From the NCBI GenBank assembly GCA_963921825.1, contig OY997593.1, positions 63,906,039-63,970,038 of the forward strand: a stretch of DNA of 64,000 nt. Reading direction: 5' to 3'. Position numbers and translations under genes: made by a program. Shown piece after piece: positions 24,035 to 36,599 of the stretch (the first letter of the stretch is position 1; every line of letters begins with the position of its first letter). Below the pieces are notes generated by a model. It was not told the origin of the DNA and did no database searches. It saw only the letters and a program-made list of their open reading frames with translations. Origin of the DNA: Erodium maritimum. Its lineage: Eukaryota > Streptophyta > Magnoliopsida > Geraniales > Geraniaceae.

Positions 24035-27000
24035 TGTCACGCCCCAAATCCGGTATTGACCGGACTCGAGACGTGACCGGAATTAATAGTGGAAAAGCAA
24101 TAATTAAATACTAAGACTTTTATAATATTAAGGTAAGCTCTCTGAAATCAACAACTATACATAGTTCCAAAACTTAAAATGAATCAAATAAGTAATGTTT
24201 AAAATATACGAGACCAACATAACTCTAGTATAACCCCAAGAAGTCCAAAAGCTCCCGAGCCTCGACCTCCCTAGACATCCGGAACGCCTGTAAAACAGTT
24301 AGAAATCAAAGGGGATGAGTTTACGCTCAGTAGGAAAAACCTTAATAACTCAACCCTTAAGTCAAAGATGATCTGCTTATAAATGTAATTCAAACAACAA
24401 TGCAATAAGATAAATAAGAAGTAATACGGAAACGGAAACGATTACAACTACGCAAACGTATCGAGGTAACCATAACATAAAGAAATTCATAATAAATGAT
24501 TTAAAGCCTCAATAAGAGTAAACTGGGAAATAACAGTATCTGGCCGAACACTTGCTTTCTCAAGCCTCCGATCCATGGATAGATTCTGGGATCACCTCGG
24601 TTCCCATAATCCGATCCACCAGAGTATCCACATCATATCAGATTTTCCCTCGGTCCAGAGGAGGTACATACATCGGGGCACCGAACCCAATTCAGAAATG
24701 CCACCTAAGGACCATATGTCATAGGGAACCAAGTAGCGCTCTACTGGAACGCAGTTCCTTGGGGTGAAACCTTAAGTAACCAGAATCAATATCCCGCAGG
24801 ATCTGCCGAGCCATAGGCTCCTCTCGTCACTCAATATCTCGTAGGATCTGCCGAGCCGTAGCTCCTCACATCACTCAATATCCCGTAGGATCTGCCGAGC
24901 CGTAGCTCCTCACATCACTCAATATCCCGTAGGATCTGCCGAGCCGTAGCTCCTCACATCACTCAATATCCACAGTATCTGTCCAACTCCAACCACCACA
25001 ACGGCACCGGATTACCCCCCCCCCCCCCCCCCCCCCCCCGGTGTAGTACCGAACCGAGCAAGCGAACAGACAAACAAACGAACAAGCATACATTTCAAGA
25101 ATAAGAACAAAGGAAACAAGCATTATCATTCATCCATCAAACAACACATATCGGAACACACTTTCATCACTACGAAGACATCAAACACCATTCCATACTT
25201 ACCGTACACTTACCTGTCACGAACCATCGGTACATCGATCACCTGATTGTACCCCTTGGCACAACCAGTCATACTCGATCATCCGTTCAAACCACAGTTT
25301 ATCAACACAATCACTCAATCAACCAAGTAAACATTCCACCAGTCAACAATCATGTGAACGAACAATTAAACACTCAATCAAGTAAGCTAACTAGTTTCAT
25401 TAGACCCTTACTTGTCCTAATAACGAGCAACCAAGCATGTGAACCTAGCACACAACTAATCCGAGAGCTCTTCACAGCCTCTCTACCAGTAAATCAATCC
25501 CAAGTATTGAAAGCAAGCTTCACTAACCGTCATCATCCTAAGCATGCATACTAGACTCATCCGTTTATTAGTAATTGAAGTACGATTATTCTATTTATTC
25601 GCATCCTATAGGCAATTCTAGGACCTTTCCGATTTTATTATCCTAATCATGCATACTAAGCGTTAATTAAGAAATTAAGACTTTCCCTACTTTGTGGTCT
25701 TCCTCTAATAATACTCTGCTGTAAAGTCGAGTAGTCTCTCCTCCGTTCTTCACACGGGTTCCGGGGTGGTCTTCATCTTCTCGGGCGGAGTCCACGAAGG
25801 CCAAGGTCTCGGGTAAAGCCCAAGCTTGGGTTTCAGCAGTTAAAACTTATAATCAGTTCAGGTTCGGTCTAAGGTAAAACCAATACGTTGTCTTTTAAAC
25901 TCGAACGAGATAAAAGCGAGATTACGATGAATCGGGTTCGAGAACCCGAGTCCCGAGCACGGAACCCGATGCACGTAAACCGAGGCATGGTTCCCAATGC
26001 ACGGATCTTGAGGTGCAGGTTTCGAGGCACGAATCCCGATGACCCGATTCAACGTTCCACTTTTGTCTCGTTCTAACTCCGATTAAAAGTCTGATTTAGT
26101 CAATCCAGTTACCAAAAACGTTCAACAGTCCTACCTCGTTCAGAAGTTCAAAATAAAGTCTTTTTAAATAAAACTGATTTCTTTTCCCATTTTTGGTTTA
26201 AAACAGATCTGGTCCCAAATCTAGTTCTTTTAATTTCTTTAACAAGTTTGATTACTCTACTTCAGTTTCAACAACACTTGAACAGATACCAGACAGTTCG
26301 AGAAATGAAAGGGTAAAAGACGAGGTTCAGGAGAAGTTTCCGACCACCGGCGACGACTTCGCCGGTGACCAAACCCACGGTTGTAAGGCTCACCGTAGGG
26401 GAAAGGGAACGGTGGCGGCGGCGTTTACAGGTTCGGGAGCAGCGGAGCACGACGGTGATGGCTGGAGACAGACGGGAGGGCACGGTTGCTCCGGAATCTA
26501 AGTGGGAGGCTCGGTGGTCCTTCCTCGCCGACGAGTCCGAGACCAACACGTAGAGGGAGAGGGACGGGAGCTCGGTACGACGTTCGGATCTGAACGGAGA
26601 TGCCACGGAGGAGGGGGTTGTATGGACGGCGGCGAGAGGGTCGATTGGATCTGGACGGAGAAGAAAGAGGGGTGGGTGCTGGCGGCTTGGACGACGGAGG
26701 GGCTGGTGCTGGACGAAGGTGAGGGAGGCGGTGGTGCGGCCGGAGATGAGGGCGTGGCCGGAACCGGTCGGAGATGGTGGACGATGGTGGGAGTGTGAGG
26801 GTGGAGTCGTGTGGGAGAGAGGAAGTGGGCGGCAGAGTGTAGAGAGAAGAGGGGATTAGGGTTTCTGACCCTAATCTCACCTTATATACGTGGCCTGAAG
26901 TGGGCCTCAGGCGGGCCTTGGGATGCCCGACCCAAAACGTAGTCAGGGCTGCCTGGCCTGTTTCTGTTTTTTTTTGAAGTCGATCCAAAAATCGACTCGT

Positions 27001-27060
27001 TCCCCAACTCGACGACGTTCTCAACGATAAATTAACGAAATAAAATTTCAGGTCTTTACA
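24035..27060 (-). mobile_element. Solo gypsy LTR, 3.03 kb, minus orientation, target duplication GAGAC
   Basis: On the plus strand it reads TGTCACGCCCCAAATCCGG at the start and TCTTTACA at the end, with exact GAGAC at 24030-24034 and 27061-27065. It carries a 44-bp minisatellite (24788-24972), a 25-base C run (25015-25039) and the family stem-loop (24317-24328). Its many long GC-rich frames (for example 26425-27075) are not genes. Confidence 0.92.
24788..24972. repeat. 44-bp minisatellite, about four copies
   Basis: The unit contains gtaggatctgccgagccgta and ctcctcacatcactcaatat. The gtagga word falls at 24841, 24885 and 24929, giving an exact 44-bp period. A more diverged copy precedes them. 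Confidence 0.9.
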
Positions 27061-27065
27061 GAGAC

Positions 27066-27792
27066 ACAACCTCAAGACATCCTCTTACCGAAATTTCAAG
27101 TAAACGAAAAACAAACCTAAAAAACAACAAAAATAATCCGAACTAAGAATAGACTCGCAATTCAGAATTGAAACTAAATATGAGTCCAAACCTAAAAACA
27201 ATATAAAAAAAACGATCTGCTTCCTTGCTCATCTCGGGACGGCCAATCAAAGTCGGTCCCGGGTCAAGATGGGTAGGTCCCAGATCCCAACTCCACTGAC
27301 TGTATCGCTCCAACACCTTCTCCAAACGGCTCGTGCGGGTGTTCGGTGGGTAATAAATTACCAAAACCTAGAGGCGAGCGGCTAGAACGTTCTCTATGTG
27401 GTCAAGAGTCCTGCCTAGTGGAGCACAACCCGGAGCATGAGTCCGAGATTATGGGTGAGAATTGTACAATGGTGTTTGATCGGTAATGAATATTCATTAT
27501 CGACCCGATTTTGGTGGGTCGTTAATGAATCAAAAAACTTATTCATACGCGACTTATATATCCCAACTGGCATATGAGTTGGGAATGAATATGACTGACT
27601 CAACTACATTCATCATCGACTCATTTATAATACTTGTGCAATAATGGGAGATATGAGGCGAAGAGAAATCCTAACAGAATAGAAGAGAAAAGATTCTATG
27701 AATTTCGTAACCCTATTTTATAATAACGGTTTGGGATTAACCACTTAACTATTTTAACCACCAACAAAAATGTCCAAACATATTTTTTAGCA
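27066..27792. other. Spacer, nothing recognised
   Basis: AT-rich sequence with only short frames. No inverted repeats or family motifs were found. Confidence 0.5.
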
Positions 27793-29149
27793 GCTGCCGC
27801 TAGGGGTGGACAAAAAAAACCTGAAACCGGTAAACCCGACCACCACCAGCCGGAACCACCACCGTTAAACCCGGAACCAGAATCTCCGGTTGGTTTTCCG
27901 GTGGAGAAAGGGCTGAACCGGCGACCTGATGGGTGGTTTCCGGTTCAGCAACACAAGAACCGGAAAAAACCAACCCAACCCGGTACTGTAGCAATCTACA
28001 CGTGGCACACGCTGAGCCAGAGGTTCACTCTCACGCGGATCACCATAGGGGTGGGCATCTGGCCGTTCATTTTGTGTTTGTTAATGCTTCAAATTTAAGG
28101 GCCCAGATTCGTTCACGTGGAGAAGCCCAAACCACACATGTATGGCCCAGATTTTTGACCTTACCTTCACCTAACTCACGCACAGTCGCACTCGCACGCC
28201 TCTCTCTCTCTCTCTGTCACTCACTTTCTTCTCGTTTTTTCTCTCTCTCTCTACCGATTCACTTTCCTCTTGCTCTCACTCTCTCTATCTCGATTCCTTC
28301 TCTCCCTCTCTATCTGACAGAAACCCTAGCAATCTCAAAGGAGATGACGACACGAACCCTAGCAAGCTAAGAAGATGGGAGATATGTCCACTCTGTCTCT
28401 CCCCCGATGCTCATCAGCCATCTCTGAAGCCTCAAATGCAAAAGAAGAAGGTATATTTTTTGTTTTTCCATCATCTCAAGAACTTTTATCCTCCCTTTTG
28501 TCACTTCTCGTTTGTACTGATAATTATTTTTTACTCTCTCTTCTCATGTATGTTCCTTTCTCTCTCGTTCTGCTCTGTCCGATGGAAATCTCGAGCATTA
28601 AATGCCAAGATTTCCGATGTCTATTGGGTGTTGTTACCCTTGATCTGAAGGCGGAGGAGAGAAGCCGAGATGGGTATAAATACGAGCATAAGGAAAGAGA
28701 TCTGGAGGTTTAAATTTTGGGTCTCCATCTTTGTTGCGATCGAAACTTAAACTTCTCTTGATGTATCCTTTAGATTTCATTGGTTTAGGTTTATGTTTCC
28801 TCTATTTTTAGATTTTTATGTGTGTTAGGTTTAATTTATGTTTGATTTAATTTATGCTTCCTCTGATTTTCGATGTTCATGTTAGGTTTAATTTCTATGT
28901 CATGATTCTAAATTTCTGTTTGATGTAAGTTAAATACATGTTTGATGTTTAGTTTCATTTTTGTATGTTTAAATCGATGTTTAGTTTTATTTTGTAAGTT
29001 AAATATATGTTTGATGTAAGTTTCATTTTCTATGTTTAAATCGATGATTAGTTTTATTTTGTAAGTTAATTTGTATGGATTTTATTATTCAAAGTTTTAT
29101 TTTAAAGTTGAAATTGATTATTTGTTTATTTATTTTAAAGTTCAAAGTT

Positions 29150-29450
29150 TGATTCAAACTTTTATTTTAAAGTTCTAACATGATTTTGATTCAAACTTTT
29201 ATTTTAAAGTTCTAACATGATTTTGATTCAAACTTTTATTTTAAAGTTCTAACATGATTTTGATTCAAACTTTTATTTGAAATTTCTAACATGATTCTAT
29301 TTTATTTATTTTAAAGTTCAAAGTTTGATTCAAACTTTTATTTTAAAGTTCTAAATGTTTCTATTTTATTTATTTTAAATGTTTCAATTTCTGTTTGATG
29401 TAAGTTTAATTTCTGTTTGATGTAAGTTTAATTTCTGTTTGATGTAAGTT
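29150..29450 (+). repeat. Short tandem repeats upstream of the hAT transposase
   Basis: A 37-bp unit with gattcaaacttttattttaa and gttctaacatgat repeats about three times from 29151. A 22-bp unit containing taagtttaatttctgtttga repeats about three times near 29395-29450. Confidence 0.75.
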
Positions 29451-29699
29451 AAATATCTTGTAAGTTTGTTCTAATTCAAAGTTTGTATGAATTTTTTGAT
29501 TCAAATTTTTATTTAAAAGTTGAAATTGATTACCTGTTTATTTAGTTTGAAGTTCAAAGTTTTGATTCAAAGTTTTATGATTCAAAGTCTTAACCTAAAC
29601 TTTTTATTTTCACATGGTGTTTCTGAACCATTTAAGTCACCATCTACACCAGCTGTTTGAGAGGGATCTGGTGCTGTTGTTGGAGTGGTAGGTAGTTAG

Positions 29700-31875
29700 G
29701 ATGCAACAACTGTTGCATCCTCAGGTATCATTCCTAAGACTTCTCGCCAGAAATCTACTACATGGAATGATTTTGATAGGTTTAAAGATGCTGATGGTTT
29801 AGGTCATGCTAGATGTAAGCATTATGGTAAGGAATATTTGTGTGATTCTAATAAGCATGGAACTAGTACCTTACACGGGCATGTCAAGATATGTCCTAAG
29901 CATCCTAAGAAATCAGACTCAACCCAACAAGCCTTAGCATTTAGGCCTGTACAAAAGGGTAGAGATGGACAACAGCTTATGCCTTGGCATTTTAATCAAC
30001 AAGCTTCTAAGGATGCATTACTTAGAATGATTTTGATGGATGAGCTGCCTTTTAGTTTCGTAGGGGGTGCTGGGTTCCAACAGTTCTTGACTGAAGTATT
30101 TCCTATGTTTGCATGCCCTACTAGATACACTGTTAAGAGGGGGATTTTTAAACTGTATGAAGCTGAAAAACTCAAGTTGCATGAGTTTTTCAGTAAATCT
30201 ACCCATCGGGTCTCCTTGACCACGGACACTTCGACAAGTGTCCAACAAATCAGTTACATGTGTCTAACTGCTCATTTTATTGATGATGATTGGGTTATGC
30301 ACAAGAAGATTATAAATTTCTGCCTAATCACTTCACATAAAGGGGAAGACATAAGGAAAGCTATTGAGTATTGTCTTAATTCTTGGGGGCTATAATGACT
30401 ATTACTATTGACAATGCTAGTGCTAATGATACTGCCATACGATACTTGAATAGGCAACAATCATTGTTGTGTAATTCTGTGTTGGATGGAAAATACATGC
30501 ATATGAGGTGTATTGCACATATCCTGAACTTGATTGTGAGTGATGGGTTAGGGCAACTTGGGGGTGATTCTGTTTCTAGAAGGGCTATTGAAGGGTTAGG
30601 GAAGACGGGTAAATCTGTAGAGAGGATTAGATATGATGTTCGGTTAATTAAATCCTCTCCCATGAGACTTAGGAGGTTCAAGCTAGCTTGTATGCAATCT
30701 GGATATGCAACCAAGAGGTTGCTATCCTTAGATGTCCCAACCCGGTGGAATTCGACCTACTTTATGCTCAAGTCCGCCTCTAGATTGGATAGAGCATTCC
30801 CCATATACAATGCACTAGACCATGTTCTTAATGTGAAGATGGATAGTAAGGTTCTCAAGGATGGGTCTTTTCTGGGTAGATTAGAACTTGAGGATTGGGA
30901 AGCTTGCAATTCTGTCATGAGTTTCCTAGAGCTATTTTATGAGGTCACTGTGAGGGTTTCAGGTTCATCATATGCTACATCGAATATGATTTTAGATGAA
31001 ATCTCTGAAATTTATACATTCATTGGTGATGGTTTGGCTAGTGATAATGTTGAGATGAGAAAAATGGCTATGAAAATGGGGGAGACGTTCAATAAGTATT
31101 TTGGAGATATGGAGAAGTTGAACTTGTTTACATTTATAGCACCCATATTTGATCCCCGTAAGAAACTTGGTTATGTGGCCTACCTCATTGAGTCCATGTA
31201 CCCACTGCCATCCACCAACATACTTGTGCCTTTGGTGACTAAGTCTTTGAATGACTTGTATGCTCAATATGTGAAGGAATCTTTCCCTTGTGCTGTTTCA
31301 GCAACAGAAACTGTTGCTGTTACAGCAGGTTCAGTTGCTGAAAAACCTTATAAATACCAAAAGTTTCCTGCCTATAAACGGCAGAAAACTATGGAACAAG
31401 GTGCACTGAAAAATGAGTTGGAGTTGTACTTATCAGAGAGGGAAGAGCCAGATTCTTCTACTTTCAAAATCTTGGCTTGGTGGCAAGCAAATGCCCATCG
31501 CTATCCTATTATATCAAAAATGGCTAGAGATGTTCTAGCCATTCCAGTGTCAACAATGCTAAGCGAGTCTGCTTTTAGTAATGGGGGTAGGATACTCGGT
31601 GATTTCACAAGTACTATGAGTACACATATTGTGCAGGCTCTAATTTGTACTCAGGATTGACTCAAAAATCCACCAACTCTCTTTTCAACAGCTGAATTGG
31701 AGTTGGAGATGGATGCTCTTCAACTTGTAGATGATGGTATGATTTTTTTCTCATATTTTAACTAATTTTGATGTATGTTAAATGTGTTTTAGCAAGTGTT
31801 AGTAATTACTAACACTTTTTATTTGCAGCTCTAAGTGAGACGTCCAGTCCACTTGGTAACCCAATGATATTCTAA
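29700..31875 (+). pseudogene. hAT transposase (RICESLEEPER/Ac-like), frameshift plus stop
   Basis: An N-terminal BED-type zinc finger is visible (TWNDFDRF, ARCKHYGKEY, then TLHGHVKIC). The expected second Cys of the CxxC pair is Tyr. The catalytic region includes HRVSLTTDTSTS, TITIDNASANDTAI and MRCIAHILNLIV. The C-terminal dimerisation domain is present (ISKMARDVLAIPVST, ESAFSNGGRI). The frame changes at a GGGGG run near 30385-30390, between 29700-30395 and 30383-31660. The dimerisation domain is then cut at 31658-31660, where the usual Trp codon after LICTQD reads TGA. In-frame sequence continues to 31736, and a plausible last exon follows at 31829-31875 after a GT-AG intron. No ATG exists between the upstream stop at 29697-29699 and the zinc finger. 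Recently active but now dead. Confidence 0.9.
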
Positions 31876-32554
31876 GTCTCAGCTATGGTATTGGTATACA
31901 TATAACTTTTGTTTGATCCAATGCTTGTGAATTAAACGATTTCCTTTTCTTGAGTTAATCTATTGTTATTGTACATGTATTGACTCATATTCATTTTTCG
32001 TAGGTACTTTTGAAGAGTGGAGTGAAGGTCATGGAAATGAAGTGAAGGTGTAATACTTTTGATGAAGTTGTAATAGTTCTACTTTTGTAATTTTGTTTAG
32101 ACAGCTCCATTCTTGTAAATTTGTAATGCTTGTGAGCTGATCACAAGATGAACAACTGATGTATTAGTTTTAGGGGCAGATTTTTTTCATCATTAAAGGG
32201 GGATCAAATGAGGGCTGTTTAGCCATATTTGATCCCCTTTTAATGGTTTTTCCCTGCAAAAAAAAATAGTTATTTTATTATGTCTCTTTGTTATTACTGT
32301 TCAAATGTTGATTACTTAGTTTTGGGCCTGTTTTGGGCTCATATATGTGGGCCTAAATCGAGGCCCAATTGTGAAGTGGTTGGTTGGTTAAAACCGCTAA
32401 CCAACCCGCCATCGAACTGGGTGGTTTTTACTCTTAAAGTTTGGTTTTTGGGTCGTGGCTGGTTTCAAAATCTCCCAAACCGGTAATATTGGGTCGGGTT
32501 CGGGAAGGGGTCAATTGGGTGGTTAACCACCCAATGCCCACCTCTAGTTGCCGC

Positions 32555-32780
32555 AGATCATGAATAGTATTATAATTGACAATTTAAAGTTACATGTTCG
32601 TTTGGCCCAGCGCCGGCCCTTGAAAAATGGAGGCCTTAGGCAACATTATAGAACTGGGCCTTTTTTCAGTAATAGAAGACATTAATCAAATAACTTGATA
32701 AATAAAAGTACGCATAAATAGAGAGGGCATAATAAGATCTCAATACACTGGTGCTAATATTTGTTGGTGATTCATCAGGA
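32555..32780. other. Spacer with repeat-like motifs
   Basis: Contains cagcgccggcccttgaaaaa, a word I associate with plant repeat termini. At 32741-32776 is a stretch (actggtgctaatatttgttg onward) complementary to intron sequence at about 35172-35216. No coding frame. Confidence 0.4.
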
Positions 32781-32789
32781 TATATGTTG

Positions 32790-33243
32790 GGGGAAATATC
32801 AGATTGGTACCCTTAACTATACGTTTTTAACACATTGGTACCCTTAACTAATGTTTCCAATCAGTAACACTTTAGTGTTTTCCGTCCATTTTTGGACGGA
32901 AAATGGGCATGTGCAATGCACATGACCTTAAACTTTCAAAAAACGACAAAAATACCCCTCTAAGTTCAAACCCTAATTATTCTTTTACCTTATTTCTTCT
33001 GTGCAACCTTCATCTCCCCCATTTTATTTCATACATATGCCTCCTTCATTCTGTTTCTCCTTCATGCTGTTTCTTTCCCAGCCTTCATCTTCACCACCAT
33101 GACCATTTTCCGTCCAAAAATGGACTGAAAACACTAAAGTGTTACTGATTGGAAACTTAAGGTACATTTTTAGTGATAAAATTAGTTAAGAGTACCAATG
33201 TGTTAAAAACGTATTGTTAAGGGTACCAATATGATATTTTCCC
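32790..33243. mobile_element. Mutator-like MITE, 454 bp, 9-bp target duplication (8 of 9)
   Basis: It begins GGGGAAATATCAGATTGG and ends in the complementary CCAATATGATATTTTCCC. The arms share the cactttagtgttttccgtcc block and its complement. The flanks are TATATGTTG (32781-32789) and TATTTGTTG (33244-33252). The centre encodes nothing. Confidence 0.85.
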
Positions 33244-33392
33244 TATTTGTTGTGGTATTATTACAAGCCACAAACTGGTTATGGTATCAATACAAGCCAC
33301 AAACTGGTGCCGAGAAACTCCAAATAACAAGTTAATTCTAACTACTACTTAAAGGAGAAACATAAACACCAGCTGATTTGAGAATAGCATAC

Positions 33393-35171
33393 CGTGCTGA
33401 GGAACTCTGCTTTGAGTACTTGGGCAAGCTGCTTCCTGATGAAAGATCGGACGGCATCAGGATCTGCTACTTCCATCATGTCCATTATCTTCAATTGCCT
33501 TTGCAATTCACAATTGATTAGTTCGATTGCCTTCCTAATCCCTATGAGAAGAAAGATCTTGGGTCTTGATTAACCTTATCTAAGCTTGAATCACTTAGTA
33601 TGCTTCTCAGCCCATCCACAAACTTAGGATTGAGAAGCAATGGTTTGCTTTGCTGAAAATCAGACACTAAGCTTAGCATCAGCTTCCTTGCCAGCACTTG
33701 TCCAGCCTCCCACCTAAAACACAGAACCCACAGTTAAAAAAAAAAAATTACCCAGTAAGTCAACTACTGCTTGGAGAAATACAAACCTGTTGAACCCATC
33801 AGAATCATGAGTCAGGAGGAAATACAGATCACTACTAGTGAGATCAGATTCAAGACGGATTGGAGTACTATAGCCCCTCAACAGAGAACACAAATTCCTC
33901 TTCAGCCTACACCATTATCACCACAAAGCATTAAACTTTTATCACATAAACTATGAAGCAAGCATAGATTTACTATGAGTTAAGAACCTACCTTTGTAAC
34001 TCTAAGAACGGTAGTATAGACGGGCTCATCATTGGTTGCAACAGACTGCAATGCCCCATCATGATACATTAGAGTCCAACAGACCTACAGCCACAGGAAT
34101 AAACATGGGCTCCTTAATGGAGTTGGTGGCACCACTTGGCTGTAAAAATGTAAGTTTCCACCATCAAAGGAAGGAGATAGTGCATACTGAAAATTACAAC
34201 CACATACTTGAAGCACATACCTAAACTTCAAAGAAAATGTACGGCTTTCAGCATTGTAGTGTGACTTAACTTTCACACAAGGTGTCCCAGCCTGTGTTTT
34301 TGTTACATGCAAGTCCTTCACCATCAAAACTATCAAGTGGAAGCTTCGAAGAAGAAATCTAGAGATGCATACCATAGCAAGAAATTAGCAAAATCTGCAC
34401 CATTAGCATCTCGCATTGCTGCAAAGAAATCTTCACAGGTTATTGCTTACCCATCATGTCTTTTAAAGTAAAGATCCATACCCTGAAAGGTCATTTTTTT
34501 TTTGTCTCAACCAACTTTCCATTTAAGATGAAAACTTCAAACATATGACATCTTTGCAAATCTTACCTTTCTGAAACCTTCACTTCCCAATAAGGTTTTG
34601 TACATCCTTACAACTTCAGCTCCCTGATCATGAGAGCAATATGAAGAACTGTTAATAGACAGACAACAATTCTGCAATGGCGAGAGAGATAGCGGCATAA
34701 GATGTATCTAACCTTTTCATAAACCTGCAAAAAAATAAAACGAAACAGCCAAGAACAAAAATTGATTATTCAGTTTGAAGAAATAGAAACTAGAAACGGA
34801 GATAAAGAACACAAAAATCATAGCTAGATCTTACCCTCACTGCACGTTCAAGTTGGTAAATCAGAATCATTTCCCACATCAACAAACACAAAAGCCACAG
34901 AACCCATAATTAAAGGCACATGGTAAATTAATAATTATGCATATGAACTCTTAAGTTCAAAATGATGTAAGCTTGCCTGTGTAGAAGTTGTCCATCTGTC
35001 AAAAGGGAAAAGGTAATGAAGTTAAACTATCATTCAAAACATAAGGTTAAGAAACTTCAGCTGACATGTTTACAACTTACAAGATATAACTGTATAAGCA
35101 GTAAAGGAGAGGTTGAGTCAAACCTTGATATACGAATGTGGTCGAACAGGGTGAGCCATTGGACCAGCATC
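33393..35171 (-). pseudogene. MPA1: Truncated second copy of the PepN/MPA1-type aminopeptidase gene
   Basis: Minus-strand exons keep the order of the parent family: 35124-35171 (DAGPMAHPVRPHSYIK), 34977-34995 (MDNFYT), a 5-nt exon 34835-34839, a 12-nt exon 34713-34724 (VYEK), 34567-34623 (GAEVVRMYKTLLGSEGFRK), 34373-34482 (GMDLYFKRHDG), 34221 to about 34300, 33992-34139, 33787-33906, 33575-33713 ([20 protein letters not shown]) and 33393-33541 (IMDMMEVADPDAVRSFIRKQ). This is the region after the catalytic domain plus part of the C-terminal helical domain. Damage: TAA for Gln at 34447-34449, frame-breaking deletions near 34113, 34060 and 33880, a degraded acceptor near 34300, and loss of all earlier and later exons. 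Retained introns show a genomic, not reverse-transcribed, origin. Confidence 0.9.
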
Positions 35172-36599
35172 CTGAAAAATCACCAACAAATATTAGCACC
35201 AGTTTGTGGCTTGTAATAATACCATAACAATCGGCGTCCATTTAATCAAATAACTTGTAATATTTGTTTTCACTTTTTTGGGGCATTAATTGAAACACTT
35301 ACAATCTAGTTACATCTCAATATACATTGCCATTGATAAAAAAAAAATTGATCATCAAGCTTTTAATATATCCCTTTCCTCGCAGTTGATGAAAAAGGGG
35401 CTGAAAAATTTCAGCAAATTTCGGGAACAAGTAGATGAAAAAGCATCTTGCTACAAACTTTCATCAGCAAAGGGATTGGTTCGCAACAACAAAAACACCA
35501 TTACCAGACACCCAAAACTTGCCCGATGCCAGCAAAATCATAGATATCCCAATGAACATCAGAAGTAGACATATTGGGAACCACCTACAAGAGACAACAT
35601 AAACTAACCACCACCAATGATTGCATATTTTGATGTACCAAAAACCAGAACAAGCCCACAACTCTTCCCATTCACCCAACCAACACCAAAGACCACATAG
35701 TATACAAGAAAATATGAAAGTGCAAAAATTCAACAAGGGTGCACAAAACATTCAACTTGCATGGATGATATGATACATCAATTATAGAGGAAACTATACA
35801 AGAAGATTCATATACTTTACCAAATGCTCGCTATTCCTTCTGAAGGCATTTGATACATGACTTTTCATCCATCTCACAACTTTCAAAGAATTATACTCTG
35901 AATGTCCTCACACAGATTCAAAATCTACTAGATGGCTGACAAGCATAAAAGAGTAAAATATATGAGGATATTGATTGTATGAAAACTCTTCCATAACATA
36001 TTAAAATATAAAATTGAATGATTTAAATTTATAGAATAGGGCAAATCCATGTTGAAGGTCAGACTCTAATTATTTGGCAAATTTCACTTCAGTTTCCTTA
36101 GAAAAAAGGAATTTCTACACAATAACTATCCCAGAGAGATAGCAACATTGGAATTTCTATACAACAAATTTAGTACAACTAGTCCGGATGAGAAAACAGT
36201 AACAAACATGAATTTTCAGCTGCGTTGGTATGATCCAATAAAGAGATTTTCTCTCCAAAATCCTGAGACATTGAAACCAAAGAAGAAGTTGTTTCAGTAA
36301 GAAATGGAAGCAGAGAACGAACCCAAGAGAAGGTTGCAGAGAAAATCTATACAAAGTGAACAGAAAACTCAGAGAGAGGTGACAAAAACATATAACCACG
36401 TCCACATCATAAGATTTGAAATGCAATTAGAAGTTAAACTTGGTATACCATAGAACTCATGGACACCAAAAACCATTTGAAACGCAGAAATTAAAATAAC
36501 ACTCCAAACAACAACAGAGACTAACACTGAAACACAGACACAATAACAATAGAAAACCAAGCCACTAAACAACACAACTTCCGCCATCTCTTGACATAC
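35172..36599. other. AT-rich spacer between aminopeptidase relic and tubulin-like gene
   Basis: No aminopeptidase exon (for example the conserved block just before QDAGPMAHP) is recognisable here. There is a LINE-like tail cattgataaaaaaaaaa at about 35333-35349. Frames such as 35464-35751 (minus) have no domain I know and no splice or start context. Confidence 0.5.

Larger units (their letters stand above)
27801..32546 (+). mobile_element. hAT-family DNA transposon with decayed transposase, near-perfect 8-bp target duplication
   Basis: The left end is TAGGGGTGGACA and the right end is complementary to TAGAGGTGGGCAT. The flanking octamers GCTGCCGC (27793-27800) and GTTGCCGC (32547-32554) differ at one base. 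Eight-base duplications and TAGGGGTGG ends are typical of hAT elements. A second TAGGGGTGGGCATCTGG terminus at about 28046 means that two nested elements are possible, but it has no matching duplication. The transposase lies at 29700-31875. The 5' part contains a CT-rich tract (28199-28260) and T-rich sequence with short tandem repeats. Confidence 0.78.

Noticed and set aside
24788..24972. Regular 44-bp repeats resembling a CRISPR array
   Set aside because: Plant nuclear LTR, tandem units without variable spacers, no cas genes.
26425..27075. 216-codon minus-strand frame
   Set aside because: It crosses the LTR border and target duplication at 27060-27065, so it cannot be an old gene.
28190..28370. 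CT-rich stretch as a plant promoter/leader of a host gene
   Set aside because: It lies within the hAT element borders, upstream of the transposase; more likely that element's own leader.
35464..35751. Trp/Cys-rich 95-codon minus-strand frame as a small membrane protein
   Set aside because: No start context, family match or splice signals; sits in AT-rich spacer.
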